This document shows, in pieces, positions 34,611-43,668 of a DNA stretch of 43,668 bases. A model generated the notes under the pieces. That model was not told the DNA's origin, did not search any database, and saw nothing but the letters and a program-made list of their open reading frames with translations. Position 1 is the first letter of the stretch; the number at the start of each line of letters is the position of its first letter. The stretch comes from Natronohydrobacter sp. (GTDB lineage: Bacteria > Pseudomonadota > Alphaproteobacteria > Rhodobacterales > Rhodobacteraceae): contig JAUVXF010000023.1 in NCBI GenBank assembly GCA_030603695.1, positions 1-43,668 of the forward strand. Direction: 5' to 3'. Made by a program: the position numbers and the translations under genes.

Positions 34611-37536
34611 TCCGCGCGCGGCGCATCTGTTCGCCCTGCCGCCCGGCGCGGATTTCCCCGTAGCGCTGGCCGCCGGGCTGGCCGCGCGGCTGGCCCCGAT
34701 GGCCCCAGAGGCGCGGGCAAGGGTGACAGTGCTGGTCAATTCCGCGCGCATGCGCAACGCGCTGCGCGCGGCCCTTATGGCGCAAGGGCCGGGGTTGTTG
34801 CCGCGTCTTCGGCTGGTGACAGAACCGTTGGTGTTTGAGGGTGCGACGGCCCTGCCGCCCCCGCTGTCGCCCCTGCGCCGCCGCTTGGAACTGGCGCAGT
34901 GGATTGAGCAGCTTTTGACCGCCGCGCCCGATCTGGCGCCGCGTTCGGCGCTGTATGATCTGGCCGACAGCCTTGCACGGCTATTTGCCGAAATGCAGGC
35001 CGAGGGCGTGCCTTTGGCGCGGCTGCGTGATCTGGATGTCTCGCGCCATTCGGGGCATTGGGCGCGCTCTCTGGCCTTTATCACCTTGGCCGAAGAGGCG
35101 CTGCGCCCGGATGCCCCAGACCCGGAGGGGCGGTTGCGCGCGCAGGCAGAGGCGCTGATAGCCCGCTGGCAGGACAGCCCGCCCGCCGATCCTGTGATCA
35201 TCGCAGGTTCTACCGGATCGCGGGGCACAACGGCGCTGCTGATGCAGGCGGTGGCGCGGTTGCCGCAAGGGGCGGTGGTGCTGCCCGGCTTTGATTTCGA
35301 TATGCCGCCCGAAACATGGGCGGCGCTGCCCAAAGGGCTGGCCCCCGAAGACCATCCGCAATACCGCTTTTTGCGGCTGATGCAGGCGTTGGAGATGACC
35401 CCCGATCAGGTGCGGCGCTGGGATATCGCCAGCGCGCCTGTGCCTGCGCGGGGGCGGCTTGTCTCGCTCGCGCTGCGCCCTGCGCCTGTGACCGATCAAT
35501 GGATGGACGAGGGGCCAAAGCTGCAAGGGCTGGCAGAGGCTTGCGCCGATATGGCGCTGATAGAGGCCCCATCGCCCCGAATGGAAGCGCTGGCCATTGC
35601 GCTGCGCCTGCGCCATGCTGCCGCCCAAGGCCAGCGCGCCGCCCTGATCACCCCCGACCGCGAGCTGACGCGCCGGGTAACTGCCGCGCTGGATTACTGG
35701 CGCATTATCCCAGATGACAGCGCAGGCCGCCCGCTGGCGCTCTCTGCGCCGGGGCGGTTTTTGCGCCATGTCGCGGGGCTGATGGTGCACAAGCTGGATG
35801 GGCAGGCGCTGCTTGCGCTGCTAAAACACCCGCTGACCCATAGCGCGGGCGACCGCGGCGAGCATTTGCGCCATACCCGCGATCTGGAATTGCACATAAG
35901 GCGCAAGGGCATGGCCTATCCCGATGCCGGGTTTTTGCGCGATTTCGGCGCGCGCGCCGATTGCGCGGCATGGGTGGACTGGCTGATATCTGCGCTGCCG
36001 CCCCAGCCAGACCCAACCCCCCGCCCGCTGGCCGATCTGGTGGCCACACATCTGGCACTGGCCGAAGGGCTAGCAGGCGGGGCAGACAGTGCGCTTTGGG
36101 GCGCGGCCGCAGGCGCGCAGGCGCGCCGCGCCATGGCGGAACTGGCGGCAGAGGCCGGGGCGGGTGGCCCCCTCTCGCCATCCGATTATGAGAGTTTCGT
36201 GACCCGCTATTTGCAGGGGTTCGAGGTGCGCGCGCCCATTGCCGCCCATCCCGGTGTCATGATCTGGGGCACGCTGGAAGCCCGCGTGCAAGGCGCTGAT
36301 CTGGTCATTCTGGCGGGGCTGAATGAAGGGGTCTGGCCCAAAGCCCCCGACCCAGACCCATGGCTGAACCGTCGCATGCGCGCCGATGCCGGACTATTGC
36401 TGCCAGAGCGTCAGATTGGCCTGTCTGCGCATGATTTCCAACAGGCGATTGGGGCGCGCGAGGTGGTTCTTTCGCGCGCCATCCGCAATTCCGAGGCCCA
36501 GACCGTGCCCTCGCGCTGGCTGAACCGGCTGACAAACCTGCTGGACGGCCTGCCCGGCACGGGCCGCGCGGCGCTGGCGGGGATGCGCGCGCGTGGCGGC
36601 GAATGGGTGGATATGGCCACGCGCTTTGACGCCGATATGCGCACCTTGCCGCTGGATGATCCCGCCACCACCACACGCGCGCCGCGCCCTGCGCCTGCGC
36701 CCCCTGTGGCCGCGCGCCCGCGCCAATTGCCTGTAACCGCCATCAACCGCCTGATCCGCGACCCGTATGAGATTTATGCCAAATATGTCCTTGGCCTGCG
36801 CAAGCTGAACCCGCTGCACCCCTCGCCCGATGCCCTGTTGCGCGGCACAGTGCTGCATAAGGTGCTGGAAGATTTCACCCGCGCCCCGCTGGAGGATGAC
36901 CCCTACGCGCAACTGATGGCCCTTGCGCGTGACACGCTGGCGCGCGAAGTGCCCTGGCCTGCCGCCCGCATGCTGTGGCAAGCCCGCATGGCCCGCGCCG
37001 CGCAGGCGTTTTTGCAGTTTCACCTTGCCCAGCCGGGGCGCGTGCTGATGCTGGAAGAACAAGGCGCGCTGGAGATGAAAACCCCCGCCTTTCGCCTGAT
37101 CGCAAAGCCCGATCGCATAGATGAATGGCCCGATGGCGAAATTCATATCATAGATTACAAAACCGGGCAGGCCCCCACCCGCTTGCAGCAAGAGCATTTC
37201 GACAAGCAGCTTTTGCTGCAAGCCATGATGGCCGAAGAGGGCGCATTTCAGGCACTTGGCCCGCGCGATGTGGCGCGGATAACCTATCTGGGGCTTGGCA
37301 GCAGCCCCAAACCGGTTGAAACAGAGATAACGCCCGCGCTGTTGGAACAGACGCGCGCGGAATTCGTGGAATTGATTTCGGCCTATCTGAACCCTGACAA
37401 GGGTTTTGCCGCGCGGCGCATGTTGCTGTCAGAGCGCGAGGTTTCCGATTATGACCATCTGTCGCGCTATGGCGAATGGGTGATGCAGGATGCGCCGGAA
37501 AGGCTGCCAGTGGGGGGCGATGATGCGCTTCAATGA
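34594..37536 (+). CDS. addB: AddB, nuclease-helicase subunit of the AddAB complex
   Basis: A 980-residue subunit of the double-strand-break processing enzyme that prepares 3' ends for RecA. The N-terminal part is a degenerate helicase-like region without a canonical Walker A; RVQGADLVILAGLNEGVWP marks the later helicase-like core. The C-terminal PD-(D/E)xK nuclease shows RGTVLHKVLEDF near 770 and IHIIDYKTGQAPT near 865. The cysteine cluster of Gram-positive AddB is not seen, as usual for the alphaproteobacterial type. Start chosen at 34594 (an ATGATG pair), overlapping tsaE; it overlaps addA by 17 bp. Confidence 0.9.
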   Translation: MMFQDDPRAAHLFALPPGADFPVALAAGLAARLAPMAPEARARVTVLVNSARMRNALRAALMAQGPGLLPRLRLVTEPLVFEGATALPPPLSPLRRRLELAQWIEQLLTAAPDLAPRSALYDLADSLARLFAEMQAEGVPLARLRDLDVSRHSGHWARSLAFITLAEEALRPDAPDPEGRLRAQAEALIARWQDSPPADPVIIAGSTGSRGTTALLMQAVARLPQGAVVLPGFDFDMPPETWAALPKGLAPEDHPQYRFLRLMQALEMTPDQVRRWDIASAPVPARGRLVSLALRPAPVTDQWMDEGPKLQGLAEACADMALIEAPSPRMEALAIALRLRHAAAQGQRAALITPDRELTRRVTAALDYWRIIPDDSAGRPLALSAPGRFLRHVAGLMVHKLDGQALLALLKHPLTHSAGDRGEHLRHTRDLELHIRRKGMAYPDAGFLRDFGARADCAAWVDWLISALPPQPDPTPRPLADLVATHLALAEGLAGGADSALWGAAAGAQARRAMAELAAEAGAGGPLSPSDYESFVTRYLQGFEVRAPIAAHPGVMIWGTLEARVQGADLVILAGLNEGVWPKAPDPDPWLNRRMRADAGLLLPERQIGLSAHDFQQAIGAREVVLSRAIRNSEAQTVPSRWLNRLTNLLDGLPGTGRAALAGMRARGGEWVDMATRFDADMRTLPLDDPATTTRAPRPAPAPPVAARPRQLPVTAINRLIRDPYEIYAKYVLGLRKLNPLHPSPDALLRGTVLHKVLEDFTRAPLEDDPYAQLMALARDTLAREVPWPAARMLWQARMARAAQAFLQFHLAQPGRVLMLEEQGALEMKTPAFRLIAKPDRIDEWPDGEIHIIDYKTGQAPTRLQQEHFDKQLLLQAMMAEEGAFQALGPRDVARITYLGLGSSPKPVETEITPALLEQTRAEFVELISAYLNPDKGFAARRMLLSEREVSDYDHLSRYGEWVMQDAPERLPVGGDDALQ

Positions 37537-40500
37537 TGCGACACTGGCGCAAAACCGCGCGTCTGATCCGCTGGCCTCGACCTGGCTTTCGGCCAATGCA
37601 GGGTCTGGCAAGACCAAGGTTCTGACAGATCGCGTGGCGCGGTTGTTGCTGCGCGGGATAGAGCCGCAGCGCATTTTATGCCTGACCTATACCAAGGCCG
37701 CCGCAAGCGAGATGCAAAACCGCCTGTTTGCGCTGTTGGGCAAATGGGCAATGCTGCCAGAGGCGGAGTTGCGCGCGGCCCTTGCCCAGATAGACGAGGC
37801 CCCCCATGACGGGCTGGCAGAGGCCCGAAGGCTGTTTGCCCGTGCGATTGAAGCACCGGGCGGGTTGAAGATACAGACCATCCATTCCTTTTGCGCGTCC
37901 CTTTTGCGGCGTTTCCCGCTGGAAGCCGGGCTTTCCCCGGCCTTTACCGAGATGGATGACCGTTCCGCCCATGCGCTGCGCGGCGCGGTTCTGGATGGGC
38001 TGGCCGAAGGGCCGGGCCGCGCGGCACTCGATGGGCTGGCAGCTGTCTTTACCGGGGCCGAACTGGATGACCTGCTGCGCGAGATTTGCGCCAATGCCGC
38101 TGGCTTTTCCGGCCCTGTGCCCGATGATGCCCTTGCCGCCGATCTGGGCCTTGCCCCCGGTGACAGTTTCGAGGGCCTGTTGGCCGATGTGTTTCTGGGC
38201 GGCGAATTTGCGCTTTTTGACGCGCTTGTGCCGCATTTGCAGGGCGGCAGCGTGACCGATATAAAAAACGCGGCAAGGCTGGCCGCGATTGCCCAAGGCG
38301 CCCCCGATCTGGAGGCGTTGGTCGCGCTGGAAGGGCTGTTTCTGACAGGGGCAGGCACAAAAGAGCCGTTTAGCGCCAAGCTGAACGGTTTTCCCACCAA
38401 GCCCACGCGCAAGGGCCTTGGCACGCTGGCCGACAGGCTGGATGCGCTGATGCTGCGGGTGGAAGCGGCGCGCCCGCGCCGGATTGCGCTGGCCGCCTAT
38501 CGGCGCGCTTTGGCGCTGCACCGTTTTGCGCGCGTCTTTCTGCCCGCCTATGCGCAGGCCAAATCTGCGCGCGGCTGGCTGGATTTCGATGATCTGATCG
38601 CGCGCGCAGGCCAGTTGCTGACCGATCCTTCCGTGGCGCAATGGGTGCTGTTCAAACTGGATGGCGGGGTGGATCATATTCTGGTGGATGAGGCGCAAGA
38701 TACCTCTCCCGGCCAATGGCGCGTGATAGAACAACTGGCACAGGAATTCACCGCAGGCCAAGGCGCGCGCGATGCCAGCCGCACGCTGTTTGTGGTGGGC
38801 GACAAGAAACAGTCGATCTATTCCTTTCAGGGCGCGGATTTGCAGGTATTCGATGCCATGCAGGCGCAGTTCCGCCAAAAACTGGCCGATGCCCAGTTGC
38901 ATCTGAATGAAGCGCTTTTGGCGCATTCCTTCCGCTCTTCCGATGCCGTGTTGCGCAGTGTGGATGCCACGTTTCGCCCCCCTGCCGATGCCGGGCTTGG
39001 CGGCGCGCCCCACCATATCGCTTTCAAGGCCGCATTGCCGGGGCGGGTGGATCTGTGGCCCCTCATTCCGCGGCCAGAGGCGATGGAAAAGCCGCAATGG
39101 TATGACCCTATTGATATCACCCCCGAAGAACACCATCACCGCCAGTTGGCCCGCACCATCGCGCGCCAGTTGCGCGAGATGGTGGATGCGCGCGTGGCCA
39201 TCCCCCACCGCGACGGGGCAAAACCCCTGACAGAAGGGGATGTGTTGATCCTTGTGCGCCGCCGCAACACCCTGTTTCACGAGATTATCGCGGCCTGCAA
39301 ATCTGAAGGGTTGGAGATTGCGGGCGCAGACAGGTTGCGGCTGGGCGGGGAAATGGCGGTGCGCGACCTGACGGCGCTTTTGGCCTTTCTGGCCACGCCC
39401 GAAGATGATCTGTCGCTGGCTGCCTGTCTGCGCTCGCCGCTTTTGGGCTGGTCAGAGGACAGGCTTTTCCGGCTGGCGCAGGGGCGGGGCGGGGCCTTTC
39501 TGTGGGCGCGGCTGCGCGAGGCAGGCGATGCCCAGACCCTGGCCATGCTGGAGGATATGCGCGCCCAGACCGATTTCTTGCGCCCCTTTGATCTGATTGA
39601 ACGCTGCCTGACCCGCCACGAGGGCCGCCGCCGCCTGATTGCCCGACTGGGGGCCGAGGCCGAGGATGGGATTGATGCCTTTCTGGCGCAGGCTTTGGCC
39701 TATGAGCAGATTGAAACTCCCAGCCTGACCGGGTTTCTGGGCTGGCTGGAACATGGCGATGTCCAGATCAAGCGCGAGCTGGATGGGGCAGGGGGCCGCT
39801 TGCGGGTGATGACAGTGCATGGCGCGAAAGGGCTGGAAGCGCCTGTCGTGATCTTGCCCGACACCGCCGATCACAGCCCCCCCGAACGCCGCCAGATTTT
39901 CCCGCTTGGCGATGGTCTGGGCTGGCGCGGCAGCAAGGATGACACCCCGCCTGCCCTGCAAGCCAGCATGCAGGCCGCCGCCGATCTGCGCGCGCAGGAA
40001 GATGCGCGGCTGCTCTATGTCGCAATGACGCGGGCAGAAAGCTGGCTGATTGTGGCTGCCGCAGGAACAGTGGAAAAGCCCGATTGCTGGTATAACAGGA
40101 TTGCACAGGGCTTGGCCCATGTGGGCGCGGTGGCGCAGGATTTCCCCACGGGCGCAGGGCTGCGCCATCAGCATCTGGAATGGCCGCTTGCAGCGCCCTT
40201 GCAAACAGGCGCTGCCCCGGATGCGCCCGCGGCTGCGTTGCCGCCCCTGTTATGGGAACATGCCAGCATGCCGCCTGCCGCCCCGCGCGCGCTTTCGCCC
40301 TCAAACCTTGGCGGGGCCAAGGCGCTGGGCGGCGAGGAGGGGATGGAGAGCGAAGCCGCCCTTGCGCGCGGCCATGCGCTGCATCTGTTGTTGGAACATC
40401 TGCCCTTATGGCCGCGCACGAACTGGCCTGCCCATGCGCGCGCGCTGTTGGCCAGTCTGGACGGCGGCCCGCCGGAAGATGCTGATCTGTTGCTGCAAGA

Positions 40501-40879
40501 GGCCATTGGCGTTCTGGAGGCCCCCGATCTTGCGCCCCTATTCGCCCCCGGCACATTGGCAGAGGTAGAGATTTCGGCCAGTTTTGCAGGCCAGCCCCTA
40601 TACGGTGTGATTGATCGGCTGGTCGTGTCTGATACCGAAGTGCTGGCGGTGGATTACAAATCCAACCGCGTTTTGCCCCGGACGCCAGACCAAGTGCCCG
40701 AAGGCCTGTTGCGCCAGATGGCTGCCTATGCAGTGGCCTTGGAACAGGTTTTTCCGGCCCGGCGCATTCGTGTGGCGCTGCTCTGGACAGCGCAGGCGCA
40801 GCTTATGGAATTGCCCGACACTCTTTTGCAAGGCGCGGCAGCGCGTGCGGCGCTTGAATCCGGCGCGGCAGGGGCATAG
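37520..40879 (+). CDS. addA: AddA, helicase-nuclease subunit of the AddAB complex
   Basis: A 1119-residue UvrD-type helicase with a C-terminal nuclease. Walker A is ANAGSGKTKVLTDRVARLLL; motif Ia LTYTKAAASEM; motif II DHILVDEAQDTSPGQW; motif III VVGDKKQSIYSFQGAD; motif V/VI VMTVHGAKGLEAPVV and LLYVAMTRAES. The nuclease motif EVLAVDYKSNRVLPRTPDQV lies near 1040. Start at 37520 (ATGATG), overlapping the addB stop. Partner of AddB in RecBCD-like recombination repair. Confidence 0.95.
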   Translation: MMRFNDATLAQNRASDPLASTWLSANAGSGKTKVLTDRVARLLLRGIEPQRILCLTYTKAAASEMQNRLFALLGKWAMLPEAELRAALAQIDEAPHDGLAEARRLFARAIEAPGGLKIQTIHSFCASLLRRFPLEAGLSPAFTEMDDRSAHALRGAVLDGLAEGPGRAALDGLAAVFTGAELDDLLREICANAAGFSGPVPDDALAADLGLAPGDSFEGLLADVFLGGEFALFDALVPHLQGGSVTDIKNAARLAAIAQGAPDLEALVALEGLFLTGAGTKEPFSAKLNGFPTKPTRKGLGTLADRLDALMLRVEAARPRRIALAAYRRALALHRFARVFLPAYAQAKSARGWLDFDDLIARAGQLLTDPSVAQWVLFKLDGGVDHILVDEAQDTSPGQWRVIEQLAQEFTAGQGARDASRTLFVVGDKKQSIYSFQGADLQVFDAMQAQFRQKLADAQLHLNEALLAHSFRSSDAVLRSVDATFRPPADAGLGGAPHHIAFKAALPGRVDLWPLIPRPEAMEKPQWYDPIDITPEEHHHRQLARTIARQLREMVDARVAIPHRDGAKPLTEGDVLILVRRRNTLFHEIIAACKSEGLEIAGADRLRLGGEMAVRDLTALLAFLATPEDDLSLAACLRSPLLGWSEDRLFRLAQGRGGAFLWARLREAGDAQTLAMLEDMRAQTDFLRPFDLIERCLTRHEGRRRLIARLGAEAEDGIDAFLAQALAYEQIETPSLTGFLGWLEHGDVQIKRELDGAGGRLRVMTVHGAKGLEAPVVILPDTADHSPPERRQIFPLGDGLGWRGSKDDTPPALQASMQAAADLRAQEDARLLYVAMTRAESWLIVAAAGTVEKPDCWYNRIAQGLAHVGAVAQDFPTGAGLRHQHLEWPLAAPLQTGAAPDAPAAALPPLLWEHASMPPAAPRALSPSNLGGAKALGGEEGMESEAALARGHALHLLLEHLPLWPRTNWPAHARALLASLDGGPPEDADLLLQEAIGVLEAPDLAPLFAPGTLAEVEISASFAGQPLYGVIDRLVVSDTEVLAVDYKSNRVLPRTPDQVPEGLLRQMAAYAVALEQVFPARRIRVALLWTAQAQLMELPDTLLQGAAARAALESGAAGA

Positions 40880-40916
40880 GTATTGGACCAAGTGAAACCA
40901 ATGATTGGAGGGGCCA

Positions 40917-41237
40917 ATGCCCACAGTTTCCGTTACCGATGCCACCTTTGATGCCGAAGTGCGCCAGTCCGATATCCCCGTTGTGGTGGATTTCTGGGCC
41001 GAATGGTGCGGCCCCTGCAAGCAGATCGGCCCCGCTCTGGAAGAGCTTTCGGCAGAATTTGCAGGCCGCGTGAAGATTGCCAAGGTGAATGTGGATGAAA
41101 ACCCCAGCACCGCCGCATCCATGGGCATTCGCGGCATTCCGGCGCTGTTTCTGTTCAAGGATGGGCAGGTTGTGTCCAACAAGGTTGGCGCGGCGCCCAA
41201 ATCCGCGCTGCAAAGCTGGATTGCCGAATCAGTGTGA
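40917..41237 (+). CDS. trxA: Thioredoxin
   Basis: A 106-residue cytoplasmic disulfide reductase with the active site [14 protein letters not shown] and the cis-proline loop [19 protein letters not shown] lies four bases before the ATG at 40917; the longer frame from 40905 lacks a binding site. It follows addA by 37 bp, a linkage conserved in Rhodobacterales. Confidence 0.97.
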   Translation: MPTVSVTDATFDAEVRQSDIPVVVDFWAEWCGPCKQIGPALEELSAEFAGRVKIAKVNVDENPSTAASMGIRGIPALFLFKDGQVVSNKVGAAPKSALQSWIAESV

Positions 41238-41247
41238 TCTGGCACAG

Positions 41248-41270
41248 GGCGCGGCCCGTGCCGCGCCTTT
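41248..41270 (+). terminator. Intrinsic terminator after trxA
   Basis: Perfect 8-bp GC stem GGCGCGGC and GCCGCGCC with a four-base loop, followed by TTT, 10 bp after the trxA stop. Likely ends or attenuates the addBA-trxA transcript before hslV. Confidence 0.7.
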
Positions 41271-41312
41271 CCCCTGCCGTCTGGCGGGGTTCTCTAACCT
41301 GATGGGGCTGCG

Positions 41313-41864
41313 ATGAGCGATTTTCCCGGCTGGCATGGCACCACCATTCTGGCAGTGCGCCGCGGTGGCGAAGTGGTTGTTGCCGGTGATGGCCAAGTGT
41401 CCCTTGGCCAGACCGTGATCAAAGGCAGCGCCCGCAAGGTGCGCCGCCTTAGCCCCGGTGGCTATAGCGTGGTTGCGGGGTTTGCGGGGTCTACCGCAGA
41501 TGCCTTTACCCTGCTGGAGCGGCTGGAAACAAAGCTGGAGGCCACGCCCGGCCAGCTTGCCCGCGCCTCTGTCGAATTGGCGAAAGACTGGCGCACGGAT
41601 AAATATCTGCAAAAGCTGGAAGCGATGCTGATTGTCAGCGATGGCCGCGATCTGTTCGTGATCACAGGTGCTGGCGATGTGCTGGAACCGGAACATGATA
41701 TCGCCGCCATCGGATCGGGTGGCAATTTTGCACTGGCGGCCGCGCGCGGCCTGATGGCCACAGATATGAGCGCCGAAGACATCGCGCGCCGCGCAATGGC
41801 GATTGCTGCCGATATCTGCGTCTATACCAATGGCAATCTGACTGTGGAAAAGATCAGCGCCTAA
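41313..41864 (+). CDS. hslV: ATP-dependent protease subunit HslV
   Basis: The proteolytic (threonine protease) subunit of the HslUV complex. The 183-residue protein begins [15 protein letters not shown]: the catalytic Thr follows a short propeptide, as in alphaproteobacterial HslV rather than the E. coli MTTI start. Further marks are [18 protein letters not shown] and [14 protein letters not shown]. The chaperone ATPase gene hslU is normally next to it but is not in the following 1.8 kb, so HslU must be encoded elsewhere. Confidence 0.95.
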   Translation: MSDFPGWHGTTILAVRRGGEVVVAGDGQVSLGQTVIKGSARKVRRLSPGGYSVVAGFAGSTADAFTLLERLETKLEATPGQLARASVELAKDWRTDKYLQKLEAMLIVSDGRDLFVITGAGDVLEPEHDIAAIGSGGNFALAAARGLMATDMSAEDIARRAMAIAADICVYTNGNLTVEKISA

Positions 41865-41873
41865 GCCGCACCC

Positions 41874-41908
41874 AAGGCCCAGATCAGCTAGGTCAGATTT
41901 GGGGCCTT
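41874..41908. terminator. Possible terminator downstream of hslV
   Basis: Outer arms AAGGCCC and GGGCCTT around about 21 bases, then AAAACT, in the 122-bp convergent gap between hslV and suhB. The outer stem could serve the minus-strand gene as well. The long loop makes it a weak call. Confidence 0.4.
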
Positions 41909-41986
41909 AAAACTTTGCAAGATGGTTGCGAAGGCATGTTGCCCCTGCCACCCAATGCCCCTGCTGTCTGTGGCAAATGCCCCGTA

Positions 41987-42781
41987 TCACGCAGGGCGTT
42001 TGCGGAGGGTTTTGGCGAATGTGTCAAAAATTTCCGAATTGGCAGCGATCACCTCGCCGCGTTCCAAGATGCTCTCACCCTCGCGGATGGGGGCAGTGAA
42101 CCCCCCGGCCTCGCGCACCAGCAACAGGCCCGCCGCGATATCCCAAGGCTGCAATTCGCGTTCCCAGAACCCATCATAGCGCCCCGCGGCCACATAAGCC
42201 AAATCCAGCGCCGCTGCACCCCAGCGGCGCACACCTGCACAGGCGGGCATAAGCTGCGCCAAGTCATGCAGCGTGGCGGGCAGGGTTTTCTTGGTGGCAA
42301 AGGGCACGCCCGTGGCAAAAATGCACTCCATCATCACGCCCCGGTTGGAGACCCGCAAACGGCGGTCATTCATGAACGCGCCAAGGCCCTTTTCGGCAAA
42401 GAACAATTCATCCTTGGCAGGGTCGAACACCACGGCCGAAACGATCTCGCCCTTGAATTCCAGCGCAATGGAAACCGCCCAATGCGGCAGGCCGTGCAGG
42501 AAGTTCGTTGTGCCATCCAGCGGGTCTACGATCCAGCGGCGGGTGGGGTCTGTGCCTTCCACCGGGTCAGATTCCTCGGCCAGCCAGCCGTAATTGGGCC
42601 GCGCGTCCATCAGCATCTCGCGGATGATCTTTTCCGAGGCGATATCCGCCCGGCTGACAAAATCCCCCGCCGATTTGCTGGAGACCTGAAGATTCTCCAC
42701 CTCGCGGAAATCCTTGACCAGCGCCCGCCCGGCCTTGCGGGCCGCGTTGATCATGATGTTGAGATTGGCACTGCCTTGCAT
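41987..42781 (-). CDS. suhB: Inositol-1-monophosphatase family protein (SuhB-like)
   Basis: A 264-residue magnesium-dependent phosphatase. The metal and substrate motifs are complete: LAEESDPVEG, IVDPLDGTTNFLHGLPHWAVS and WERELQPWDIAAG. E. coli SuhB also acts in transcription antitermination, but the enzyme activity on inositol or other phosphates is all that the motifs show. Start at 42781. Single-gene unit convergent with hslV. Confidence 0.93.
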   Translation of the reverse strand: MQGSANLNIMINAARKAGRALVKDFREVENLQVSSKSAGDFVSRADIASEKIIREMLMDARPNYGWLAEESDPVEGTDPTRRWIVDPLDGTTNFLHGLPHWAVSIALEFKGEIVSAVVFDPAKDELFFAEKGLGAFMNDRRLRVSNRGVMMECIFATGVPFATKKTLPATLHDLAQLMPACAGVRRWGAAALDLAYVAAGRYDGFWERELQPWDIAAGLLLVREAGGFTAPIREGESILERGEVIAANSEIFDTFAKTLRKRPA

Positions 42782-42897
42782 GCGGGTCGCTCCTGTCCGG
42801 GTATGGGGGGGCTATACTTGGGGATGGCGGGGAAGGGAAGGGGGCGGTTACACGCAATCCCCTTCGCATTCATGCGTCCGCAAGTTGCCGCGCCCGG

Positions 42898-43470
42898 TTA
42901 CAGGATACGCAGGTTCTTGAGACGATATTCCATCGCCAGCGGCGAGACTCCAAAAGTCTCGGCGAGGCGCTTTATGAAATCGTCCCGCGTCATCTGTATC
43001 TTTCTGGTCTCCGGGTCTCGGTTTGCATCAGCCAGTTTTTTTGCATGCTCGCGCAGCATTTTGGCGGGCATAAGAAGCTCTGCGGCAAACTGATTGGCCT
43101 CTTGTTCTTTGCTGTTTCGTCGTCCATCACGGAAATGCGAAGGGTTGTCGACGAAGCTCTCATCTTTCTCGCGGTCTAGGCGGTTTGGGATCATGTGCTT
43201 GAAAAGATGCCCCAACTCGTGGCTCAGGGTAAAGCGCCGCCGTTCCCCGCTGTCTAGCGGATTGACCCAGATTTCAGCCGTTTCGCGATCTGCACTCCAT
43301 TTGATTTTGCCCGCAATCCCCATCTGGTCGAAGTCGAACTCATCGCTCACGATGAGATTAAGCTGTTCGGCAAGCGCGTATACGTCAATCGGCGGCTGCG
43401 TCAGGCCATACTTATCCAGCAGCGCCTGAGCGCTCCACGTTATGTCTGGATTAAGCAACGTCTTGTCCAT
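42898..43470 (-). CDS. ImmA/IrrE-type metallo-endopeptidase
   Basis: A 190-residue zinc peptidase with the catalytic motif TLSHELGHLF (His84, Glu85, His88) and the downstream glutamate in EQEANQFAAELLMP. The N-terminal ImmA-type region spans about 15-75. Such proteins cleave a partner repressor and act in phage, ICE and stress responses, usually beside an XRE-type regulator gene. No such gene follows or precedes it here; upstream is an apparent insertion-sequence end. Its GC content looks lower than its neighbours', which suggests acquisition. ATG 43470 is chosen; a TTG at 43491 would add seven residues. Confidence 0.87.
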   Translation of the reverse strand: MDKTLLNPDITWSAQALLDKYGLTQPPIDVYALAEQLNLIVSDEFDFDQMGIAGKIKWSADRETAEIWVNPLDSGERRRFTLSHELGHLFKHMIPNRLDREKDESFVDNPSHFRDGRRNSKEQEANQFAAELLMPAKMLREHAKKLADANRDPETRKIQMTRDDFIKRLAETFGVSPLAMEYRLKNLRIL

Positions 43471-43542
43471 GATCTTTATGCCTCTTACCAACTAAGTGGT
43501 CGCGCGCTTCATGATGTCAACTGGGCTGATCTCTATTACTTG

Positions 43543-43668
43543 TGACCTGCCCCTGTTTTCAGGGCCACTCGTAAGTCGAGTCTGTTCTCCTTTTGTGTGC
43601 CATCATTCGGCGGCGTGAGCAATGGGCGCAGGCGCGGAGCCGTCAAGTAGCTCAAGCGGCTGCGCCCA
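43543..43668 (-). mobile_element. Possible insertion-sequence end at the right edge
   Basis: From TGACCTGCCCC at 43543 the DNA looks unlike its surroundings. The minus strand carries an open frame entering from beyond the edge and ending ...WAQPLELLDGSAPAPIAHAAE at a TGA near 43603, followed by about 60 bp ending GGGGCAGGTCA, a terminal sequence of the kind found on IS3-type elements. Small hairpins CCCTG-TTTT-CAGGG (43551-43564) and ACTCG-TAAGT-CGAGT (43567-43581) lie in that end. Family and true boundary are uncertain because only one end is visible and I do not recognise the protein tail. Confidence 0.4.

Overview
The window is a GC-rich chromosomal segment from an alphaproteobacterium, most likely of the Rhodobacteraceae (Rhodobacterales). 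The assignment rests on gene content and order: ftsE-ftsX-plsC, glnK-amtB, lipA, folE2, metK, the tesA/ybbA-ybbP divergent pair, tsaE-addB-addA-trxA-hslV, and protein sequences typical of that family. No database search was possible, so genus and species are not claimed. Most of the window is housekeeping DNA. The only clearly accessory-looking stretch is the right edge.

Layout. (1) 1-6095, minus strand: the N-terminus of enolase at the left edge, then a signalling cluster read right to left (NarL-type response regulator, FIST-domain sensor, hybrid histidine kinase), preceded by aroQ and the translationally coupled ftsE-ftsX-plsC. The FIST/hybrid-kinase/regulator set resembles the NosP-NahK nitric-oxide sensing pair of Pseudomonas. 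(2) 7776-13152: a zinc-ribbon membrane protein, a class A penicillin-binding protein (minus) and glnK-amtB (plus) with three copies of a TTTTTGTGCA element upstream. (3) 13564-21737: lipA (minus), a YhaO/YhaN-type (SbcCD-like) nuclease-ATPase pair (plus), and pfkB-trkH (minus). (4) 21844-30004: folE2, a small DUF2892 membrane protein with a clear promoter, metK, a TesA-like esterase divergent from a YbbA/YbbP ABC system, and an anion-permease-like protein. (5) 30166-33982: mnmH and a fused oxidoreductase-SelD protein facing each other, together giving selenophosphate synthesis and selenouridine tRNA modification. (6) 34101-41864: tsaE-addB-addA-trxA-hslV, co-directional and partly overlapping. 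(7) 41987-43668: an inositol-monophosphatase-like gene, an ImmA/IrrE-type metalloprotease with lower GC, and what looks like the end of an insertion sequence running off the right edge.

The most unusual signal is non-coding. Four copies of a roughly 160-200 bp repeat lie at about 8.7, 13.4, 31.3 and 31.6 kb, all in the same orientation and all between convergent genes (zinc-ribbon/PBP, amtB/lipA, and two between mnmH/selD). Two copies share an exact 73-bp block. They have GC-rich hairpins, and reading frames through them are not preserved, so they look like a dispersed intergenic element rather than genes. Smaller observations include a 20-bp exact inverted match between two other intergenic regions, a hairpin whose loop is a stop codon, and a strong inverted repeat between lipA and yhaO.
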